Shown here: positions 5,371 to 10,477 of the stretch, one piece after another | Layout: each line of letters opens with the position of its first letter | How positions within the stretch are numbered: position 1 is the stretch's first letter | DNA from: CAZUVM01 sp964623885 | GTDB taxonomy: Bacteria > Verrucomicrobiota > Verrucomicrobiia > Limisphaerales > UBA8199 | NCBI GenBank assembly: GCA_964623885.1 | Contig: CAZUVM010000112.1 | Coordinates: 1 to 10,477 of the forward strand | Direction of reading: 5' to 3' | Length of the DNA stretch: 10,477 nucleotides | Program-made: the position numbers and the translations under genes | Notes under the pieces: model-generated | Database searches by the model: none | What the model was told of the DNA's origin: nothing | Seen by the model: only the letters and a program-made list of their open reading frames with translations

Positions 5371-8300
5371 TCATACTTCGAGGCTGGGTTTGCCGGGTAC
5401 CAGGACGGGCGCCGGTGATTTCTTATGTTCCAAGGCCCGGCGAATAACGACGTAAAAGACCGGGGTGAGGACAACGCCGAAGAAGGTGACGCCGAGCATC
5501 CCGAAGAACACCGCGGTGCCGATCGAGACACGCATCTCGGCGCCCGCGCCGTGTGACAACATCAGCGGGATGACGCCAAAGGTGAACGCAAACGAGGTCA
5601 TGAGAATCGGCCGCAAGCGCAGGCGCGAAGCTTCGATGGCCGCATCGACGCGGTTCCGCCCGCCATCCTGGAGTTGTTTGGCGAACTCGACAATCAGGAT
5701 GGCATTTTTGCAGGCCAATCCCATCAGCACGACCAGCCCTATTTGCGTAAACAGGTTGTTATCCAGTCCGCGAAACCAGACGCCATAAATCGCGAACAAC
5801 AGGCACATCGGCACAATCAGGATGATCGCCAGCGGCAGCGACCAGCTCTCATATTGGGCCGCCAGCACAAGGAACATCATCAGCGCGCAGAGCGGGAAGA
5901 TGTAAATGGCCGTATTGCCTGCCATCATTTGCAGCAGGCTCAGTTCCGTCCATTCGATGCGCAGGCCGCGCGGCAGAACTTTGTCCGCCAGATCGTTCAT
6001 CAGCCGAATGGCATCACCCGAACTGGTGCCGGGGGCCGTCACGCCGTTGATTTCCGCAGTCGGGTACATGTTGAAGTGGCCTACCAATACCGGCGCGTTG
6101 TAATCTTTTACTTTGACCAGCGTGCTCAACGGCACCATTTCACCCAACGCGTTGCGAGTTTTGAGTCGTTTGATGTCCTCCGGGTTGGCCCGGAACGGCG
6201 CGTCCGCCTGAGCGGTTACGTGGAACGGTCGGCCATAGAAAGTGAAATCGTTGATGTAGAGCGAGCCCAGATACACGGCCAGCGTATCCCAAACCTGGTC
6301 CAGCGGCACTTGCATCGACTCGGTTTTCGCGCGGTCCACATCCAGGAAAACCTGGGGCACGGCAGCCCGGAACGTGGTTTGGGCAAACGAGACCTGGTGC
6401 GACGGATCTTGCAGCGCCGCGAACGCCAGGTTCATCGTGTTTGTTTGCAGCGCCCGGTAACCCAGGTTCGCCCGGTCCTCGACCTGCAACTTGAATCCGC
6501 CCAGGCTGCCTAGCCCATCGACCGGCGGCGCGCCAAAAACGCCCACGTAAGCTTCCTGGATGTTCGCCTCGGCGAGCTTCTTCTGCACGTTCTTGATGAT
6601 CACGTCCGATGTCAGACCCTCTTTGACCCGCTCCTCGAACGGGCTCAACCGGACGAACAGGCTCGACACGTTGGCCCCGCTGCCGAAAGACACCAGCGAG
6701 AAACCCGCGAATTCCGACACTGCCGTGATGCCCTTGGTTTGCTCAATAATCTTGGTGACCCGCCGGCTGACTTCTTCCGTTCGTTGCAGGGAAGCGCCGT
6801 CCGGCAATTGCAGGTAACAAAACATGTTGCCTTTGTCCTGGGGCGGAATGAAACCCGAAGGCACGGTCCGAAAACCAAACCAGGTCAGCGCCAGCAAACC
6901 GGCGTACACAACCATGCTGACTCCACAATGCCGTAACACGCTGGTTAAAAAGCGGACGTAACCGGTCCGGCCGCCTTCGAATACCCGGTTGAACCCGCGA
7001 AACAGCCAGCCCACCGAACCGTGCATGAGACGGGCGAGCGGGTCCTTGGGGGCATGATGCGGCTGCAGCAGCAAGGCCGCCAGCGCCGGGCTGAGCGTCA
7101 GGGAATTGAACGCCGAGATGAGCGTCGAGACCGCAATCGTCAGCGCGAACTGCTGGTAGAACCGGCCGGTAATGCCGCTGACGAAAGCAGTCGGGATGAA
7201 CACGGCGCTGAGCACCAGCGCAATGGCCACTACCGCCCCACTCACTTCATCCATGGCTTTGTGCGTCGCGTCCACCGGCGACAGGCCTTCGGCGATATGC
7301 CGTTCGACATTCTCGACCACCACAATCGCGTCATCGACCACGATCCCGATGGCCAACACCAGCCCGAACAGCGACAGGTTATTCAGGGAAAAACCAAAAG
7401 CCGCCATGGCCGCGAAAGTGCCGACCAGCGAGACCGGCACGCTCGCCAGCGGAATGAGCGAGGCGCGCCAGTTCTGCAGGAAGAGCACAATCACAAAAAC
7501 CACCAGCAGGATGGCCACGATAAGTGTGTGGATGACCGCGCGGATCGATTCGCGGATGAATGCCGAGGTGTCGAAAGCAATGCGATAGTCCAGCCCGTCC
7601 GGGAAGTCATTCTTCAGCTCTTTCATGGCCGCTTCGATGGCGTTGGCGGTTTCAATGGCGTTGGACCCCGGTTGTTGGAACAACGCCACCGCCGCGGCCG
7701 GCTCACCGTTTAGTCGCGCGTCCGTGCTATAATCGCTGGCCGCCAGCTCAATCCTGGCCACGTCTTTGAGCCGCGTGATTTGGCCCTCTCCCGCGGCCTT
7801 GATCACGATGTCGCCGAACTCGCCTTCACTGGAGAGCCGGCCGCGGGTCATCACCGCCAATTGGAACAGGTTGTTCGGCGGCTGCGGCGCTTGACCGAAC
7901 AAGCCCGCCGCGACCTCGACGTTTTGCCGGCGAATGGCGGAGACAATATCGCTCGAAGTCAGATTGCGCGCCGATGCTTTGTTCGGATCGATCCAGATCC
8001 GCATGCAGTAATCGCGCGCCCCGAAAATGACCGAATCGCCAACACCCGGCAGGCGCGCCAGCACGTCGCGCACGTGCAGGTAGGCGTAATTGCTTAAATA
8101 AACCGGATCATACTTGCCGCTGGGCGAAATCAGGCTGACCAGCATGGCGATGGTCGGCGAGCGTTTGCGCGTGATGACGCCGAGCGTCCGGACTTCCTCA
8201 GGCAAACGCGGCAGCGCGCCATCGACGCGGTTTTGCACCAGCACCTGGGCCGTGTTGGGATCCGTGCCGACCTTGAAGGTGACGGCGAGCCGCATTTGGC

Positions 8301-8562
8301 CGTCGCTGCTGCACTGGGCCGACATGTAGAGCATGTTTTCCACGCCGTTGATTTGCTCTTCCAAGGGCGTGGCAACTGTATTGGCTACGGTTTCCGCGCT
8401 GGCGCCCGGATAGCTCGCGATGACGAAGATGGTGGGGGGCGTGATTTCCGGGTACTGCGCAATTGGTAATGTGAACAGCGCAATGACCCCGACTAGTACG
8501 ATGAAAATCGACAGGACCGAAGCAAAGATCGGCCGGCGGATGAAGAAATGGGAAAATTTCAT
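5371..8562 (-). CDS. RND multidrug efflux permease, HAE1/AcrB family
   Basis: This is an inner-membrane drug/proton antiporter, working as a homotrimer that passes substrates from periplasm or membrane into the adaptor-channel conduit. Its 1063 residues are full family length (AcrB has 1049). The N-terminus SHFFIRRPIFASVLSIF is the standard TM1 beginning, so ATG 8562 is well supported although no Shine-Dalgarno is visible. TM1 is at about 12-30, and TM2-TM6 fall around 340-500. A second periplasmic loop spans about 570-870, with TM8-TM12 from about 885 to 1040. Proton-relay residues are all present: Asp410/Asp411 in GIVVDDAIVVVENVE (TM4), Lys952 in GLACKNAILIVEF (TM10) and Thr989 in LRPILMTSFAF (TM11). 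These correspond to AcrB D407, D408, K940 and T978. The DD pair and length point to HAE1 rather than heavy-metal RND. Its partners lie on both sides on the same strand. Substrates cannot be read from the sequence. Confidence 0.96.
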   Translation of the reverse strand: MKFSHFFIRRPIFASVLSIFIVLVGVIALFTLPIAQYPEITPPTIFVIASYPGASAETVANTVATPLEEQINGVENMLYMSAQCSSDGQMRLAVTFKVGTDPNTAQVLVQNRVDGALPRLPEEVRTLGVITRKRSPTIAMLVSLISPSGKYDPVYLSNYAYLHVRDVLARLPGVGDSVIFGARDYCMRIWIDPNKASARNLTSSDIVSAIRRQNVEVAAGLFGQAPQPPNNLFQLAVMTRGRLSSEGEFGDIVIKAAGEGQITRLKDVARIELAASDYSTDARLNGEPAAAVALFQQPGSNAIETANAIEAAMKELKNDFPDGLDYRIAFDTSAFIRESIRAVIHTLIVAILLVVFVIVLFLQNWRASLIPLASVPVSLVGTFAAMAAFGFSLNNLSLFGLVLAIGIVVDDAIVVVENVERHIAEGLSPVDATHKAMDEVSGAVVAIALVLSAVFIPTAFVSGITGRFYQQFALTIAVSTLISAFNSLTLSPALAALLLQPHHAPKDPLARLMHGSVGWLFRGFNRVFEGGRTGYVRFLTSVLRHCGVSMVVYAGLLALTWFGFRTVPSGFIPPQDKGNMFCYLQLPDGASLQRTEEVSRRVTKIIEQTKGITAVSEFAGFSLVSFGSGANVSSLFVRLSPFEERVKEGLTSDVIIKNVQKKLAEANIQEAYVGVFGAPPVDGLGSLGGFKLQVEDRANLGYRALQTNTMNLAFAALQDPSHQVSFAQTTFRAAVPQVFLDVDRAKTESMQVPLDQVWDTLAVYLGSLYINDFTFYGRPFHVTAQADAPFRANPEDIKRLKTRNALGEMVPLSTLVKVKDYNAPVLVGHFNMYPTAEINGVTAPGTSSGDAIRLMNDLADKVLPRGLRIEWTELSLLQMMAGNTAIYIFPLCALMMFLVLAAQYESWSLPLAIILIVPMCLLFAIYGVWFRGLDNNLFTQIGLVVLMGLACKNAILIVEFAKQLQDGGRNRVDAAIEASRLRLRPILMTSFAFTFGVIPLMLSHGAGAEMRVSIGTAVFFGMLGVTFFGVVLTPVFYVVIRRALEHKKSPAPVLVPGKPSLEV

Positions 8563-8641
8563 TTCGACTGTGTGGTATGGGCTGCCTGCGAAACGACCTG
8601 GCGTGGACTTTCAAACGCAAAGACGCAAAGACAGGAATTTA

Positions 8642-8759
8642 CCGCAGAGGCGCGAAGGGCGCGGAGGCAACGCAGAGAAGACTTTTGCCAGCGGGAGCAC
8701 GAAAACGTGGTGCGTAGCGCGGACAGTTCTGTCCGCAGCAAGCATCGAACGCTGCTGCG
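8642..8759 (+). repeat. Dispersed repeat, copy A
   Basis: This aligns without gaps to copy B at 8928-9045 (offset 286) with 10 mismatches in 118 bases by eye, about 92% identity. The similarity extends weakly upstream (AAACGACC near 8591 and 8880; AAACGCAAAG near 8613 and 8902). It begins CCGCAGAGG and contains GCCAGCGGGAGCACG and GGACAGTTCTGTCCGCAGC. The right half of the terminal palindrome seen in copy B is missing, replaced by ACGCAAAGACGC units. Confidence 0.75.
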
Positions 8760-8927
8760 CGCGCACGCAAAGACGCGAAGACGCAAAGATACAGCGCGGA
8801 GAGGCCGCGAGTAATCACTCATTGAATATTGAGGATTGAGCATTTTTAATTTTTCATTGAAGGAACCTGCGGCGCGGCGAAACGACCCGGTTTGAGTGTT
8901 TAAACGCAAAGGAAAGACCGGAACTGA

Positions 8928-9045
8928 CCGCAGAGGAGCGAAGAGCGCGGAGGCAACGCAGAGAAGACGTTTGCCAGCGGGAGCACGAAAACGTGGTGCG
9001 GAGCGAGGACAGTCTTGTCCGCAGCAAGCTTCGAACATTGCTGCG
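8928..9045 (+). repeat. Dispersed repeat, copy B
   Basis: This direct copy of 8642-8759 has three mismatches in the first 73 bases and seven in the last 45. It looks like the more complete version, because it runs on into the intact palindrome ending at 9064. The same orientation and short distance mean recombination between the copies could delete 286 bases. Confidence 0.75.
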
Positions 9046-9064
9046 GGCAAGACTGCCCGCGCTC
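9002..9064. repeat. Long near-perfect palindrome ending copy B
   Basis: Arms 9002-9027 and 9039-9064 pair over about 26 bases with only a few G-T type changes: AGCGAGGACAGTCTTGTCC... against ...GGGCAAGACTGCCCGCGCT. An 11-base loop separates them. In RNA this would be a very stable hairpin between the adaptor and permease coding regions. It lacks a T-run, so it is more like a REP/BIME-type stabilising or attenuating structure than an intrinsic terminator. Confidence 0.65.
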
Positions 9065-9116
9065 CGAGCTTCTTGGCACGGCAATAGTCGAAATTGCTCG
9101 CAAGCTGCGAACGATT

Positions 9117-9182
9117 TAACCGCTAATAGGCGCGAACAGACGCCGATAAAGAAATTAGCGTTCATTAGCGTTTATTAGCGGT
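9117..9182. repeat. ATTAGCG-family element overlapping the adaptor stop codon
   Basis: The right arm consists of three 10-base units, ATTAGCGTTC, ATTAGCGTTT and ATTAGCGGTG (from 9155). The left arm is the inverted, more diverged form (AACCGCTAATAGG onward, 9119). The unit is the same as at 1305-1337. The minus-strand adaptor gene reads into it, so the last residues (T-A-N-K-R) and the TAA at 9165 are repeat sequence. Confidence 0.7.
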
Positions 9183-10322
9183 GGACGAGTCGCCGATTTG
9201 GACTTCAACCGGGATTCCCGGCCTGAGCATTACGAGGCCGTTGACAACTACTCGATCCGCGGGAGTCAGGCCCTTGAGGACCGCACGCAATGGGCCGTGC
9301 GATCGCCCGAGTTCGATCGGCCTGGTTTCGACAGCGTTGGTCGCATTGACGACGTAGACATACTTGTATCCCTGGTCGGAGAGCACGGCGACGTCGGGCA
9401 CCAACAGCGACGGCCCGGGCGCTTCGGCGGGGACCCGCACATTGGCAAACATACCGGGTATGAGCGCGCCATCCGGATTGGGAAACACTGCCCGGAGTCG
9501 AATCGTCCCGGTTTTGGGATTCACCTGGTTGTCGAAGAAATCCAGCCGGCCCTGGTGCGCGAACCCGGATTCGTTCACCAGACCCAACTCGCACGCTAGC
9601 CCGGGATCGGTGCGCGCTTCCAGTTGCGCGGTGGCAGCTTGCCCGCGGTACTTGAGAAACAAACCCTCTTCGACGTCGAAATAGCAGTAGATCGGGTCCA
9701 CGGAAACAATGGTTGCCAGAACATTGGCCGCGCCGCCGCCGCCGCCCTGAAGCTGCACCAGGTTGCCGGGCGTGATCAGGCGCCGGCCGATCTTTCCGGT
9801 AATCGGCGCGGTGATGTGCGTGTAATCGAGGTTTAATCGCGCCGTGGCTTCGGCCGCCTGCGCGGCGGCCAAGCCTTGCTCGGCTTCGCGCACCGCCTTG
9901 CTGCGGCTGTCGAATTCCTCTTCCGAGATCGCTTTCGTGCCGTGCAGAGACTCGGCCCGGTGCAGGTCGTTGCGGGCCAGGTCCAGCCGGGTTTCGGCCT
10001 GCTGCCGTTGCGCCGTCGTTCGGTCCACCTCCGCCTGGTAGGGCTTGGGATCGATGATGAACAGGAGATCGCCTGCTTTCACTACGGCTCCGTCCTGGAA
10101 ATGGATGGATTCGAGGTAACCGGAGATCCGTGGGCGAACGTCCACCATCTCGACCGCTTCGAGGTGGCCGGGATACTCATCCCAATTCGTCACGGTCAGG
10201 GTTTGCGGCCGGCTGACCGTCACTCTCGGTGGCGGAGGCGGTTTGGACTTCGGCGGTTCACAACCGGTTAACAGAAGGCAAAGCGCGATCGTGGCAATGT
10301 GGAGAGCCCCAACCTGCTGCAT
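9165..10322 (-). CDS. RND efflux periplasmic adaptor (membrane fusion) lipoprotein
   Basis: This adaptor bridges the inner-membrane permease and the outer-membrane channel; it belongs to the AcrA/MexA (HlyD_D23) family. From ATG 10322 it has 385 residues. The signal peptide MQQVGALHIATIALCLLLTGC gives a lipobox with Cys21, so it is anchored to the inner membrane. A Pro-rich tether follows (PPKSKPPPPP), then the lipoyl half-motif VRPRISGYLESIHFQDGAVVKAGDLLFIIDP. An alpha-hairpin comes next (about 97-165, Ala/Glu/Arg-rich) and the second lipoyl half LDYTHITAPITGKIGRR. Beta-barrel and membrane-proximal domains close the protein. An in-frame ATG at 10445 would add 41 residues, but they include TPHPNPLPFGRGEGE, the translation of a common repeat, and would precede the signal peptide. 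ATG 10322 is therefore preferred. It is the first gene of the pump operon, with the permease downstream after 602 bases. No regulator is visible before the window ends. Confidence 0.94.
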   Translation of the reverse strand: MQQVGALHIATIALCLLLTGCEPPKSKPPPPPRVTVSRPQTLTVTNWDEYPGHLEAVEMVDVRPRISGYLESIHFQDGAVVKAGDLLFIIDPKPYQAEVDRTTAQRQQAETRLDLARNDLHRAESLHGTKAISEEEFDSRSKAVREAEQGLAAAQAAEATARLNLDYTHITAPITGKIGRRLITPGNLVQLQGGGGGAANVLATIVSVDPIYCYFDVEEGLFLKYRGQAATAQLEARTDPGLACELGLVNESGFAHQGRLDFFDNQVNPKTGTIRLRAVFPNPDGALIPGMFANVRVPAEAPGPSLLVPDVAVLSDQGYKYVYVVNATNAVETRPIELGRSHGPLRAVLKGLTPADRVVVNGLVMLRPGIPVEVQIGDSSTANKR

Positions 10323-10361
10323 ACGTGGATTGCGACCATGATTCCAGCCTGCTCGGGTAGC

Positions 10362-10408
10362 TTCCCCCTCTCCCCTTCCGAAGGGGAGAGGGTTGGGGTG
10401 AGGGGTCC
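10362..10408. repeat. CCCTCTCCCC palindromic repeat upstream of the adaptor
   Basis: A perfect 12-bp stem CCCTCTCCCCTT (10366-10377) / AAGGGGAGAGGG (10381-10392) with a three-base loop is followed by TTGGGGTGAGGGG. This is a very widespread bacterial intergenic repeat whose translation, HPNPLP-GRGEGE, appears in many misannotated N-termini. It lies in the 5' leader of the efflux operon, 44 bases before the preferred adaptor start. No clear promoter is seen in 10409-10477. Confidence 0.7.
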
Positions 10409-10477
10409 GTTGTTTGCCCATTTCTTGGGAAGTGGATGGCTTCATTCGGATGACAAATTGGTGGTTGATTTCAGTTT

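Larger units (their letters stand above)
8563..9164. other. 602-base repeat-filled gap between adaptor and permease genes
   Basis: This gap holds no credible gene. From left to right it contains repeat copy A (about 8586-8759 plus a degenerate tail rich in ACGCAAAGACGC units to about 8800), an AT-rich TTGAATATTGA remnant (8817-8862), repeat copy B (about 8871-9064) ending in a long near-palindrome, and the ATTAGCG element (9117-9182) that overlaps the adaptor stop. Open frames across it on both strands are arginine-rich translated repeat. For co-transcribed genes this is an unusually long and structured gap. Confidence 0.75.

Noticed and set aside
5086..5374. Open frames on both strands over the hairpin repeats, including a peptide with LVAQIFNLLYRRIAFGRA
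   Set aside because: They are translations of the repeats; similar peptides are familiar as false predictions in repeat-rich genomes.
5674..7713. Long plus-strand frames (279 and 230 codons) antisense to the RND permease
   Set aside because: Their composition is dominated by His, Arg and Gln as expected for the reverse complement of membrane-protein codons. The permease on the minus strand explains the region fully.
8586..9064. CRISPR-like repeat arrangement
   Set aside because: There are only two long, imperfect copies and no regular short repeats with uniform spacers; no cas genes are present.
9002..9064. Intrinsic terminator between adaptor and permease
   Set aside because: The hairpin is strong, but no T-run follows on either strand and the permease is needed with the adaptor, so it is listed as a repeat structure.

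Overview
The window most likely comes from a Verrucomicrobiota bacterium of the Pedosphaera/Limisphaera type. This is inferred from the families of dispersed intergenic repeats (hairpin clusters framed by GTAGC...GCTAC, ATTAGCG 10-mers, TTGAAAATTGA runs, CCCTCTCCCC palindromes), which I recall as typical of that phylum, and from a small zinc-ribbon-like protein that looks familiar from it. No rRNA or other marker gene is present to prove it. The genes are moderately GC-rich, while several gaps are AT-rich or loaded with repeats.

Left part, plus strand: the 3' five-sixths of a class II fumarase (fumC, 2-1162, cut by the window edge). A 280-base gap follows with a degenerate ATTAGCG repeat element, then an NtrC-type sigma-54-dependent response regulator (1442-2905). 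After that comes a 405-base gap without a convincing gene. It holds an 18-bp perfect inverted repeat (2929-2946 / 3060-3077) enclosing two further hairpins.

Right part, minus strand: a small basic protein with a C-X2-C-X9-C-X2-H motif (3311-3541), then a tripartite RND efflux system. Its transcription order is periplasmic adaptor lipoprotein (9165-10322), HAE1/AcrB-type inner-membrane proton antiporter (5371-8562), and NodT/OprM-type outer-membrane channel lipoprotein (3659 to about 5065). The three products should form one pump spanning the envelope. The adaptor joins the permease to the channel, and the permease residues needed for proton relay are intact.

The most unusual aspect is how repeats have settled into this efflux operon. 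Each gap between the three genes holds a different repeat set, and repeats run into coding ends. An ATTAGCG element supplies the adaptor's last codons and stop, and a CCCTCTCCCC palindrome lies in front of the adaptor signal peptide. A TTGAAAATTGA run encodes the beginning of the channel's lipoprotein signal peptide, and no ATG, GTG or TTG is available in that frame upstream of the lipobox. The gap between permease and channel carries four 17-nt hairpins of identical geometry in mirror symmetry. I see no wholly new enzymatic system, CRISPR array, tRNA or insertion sequence.
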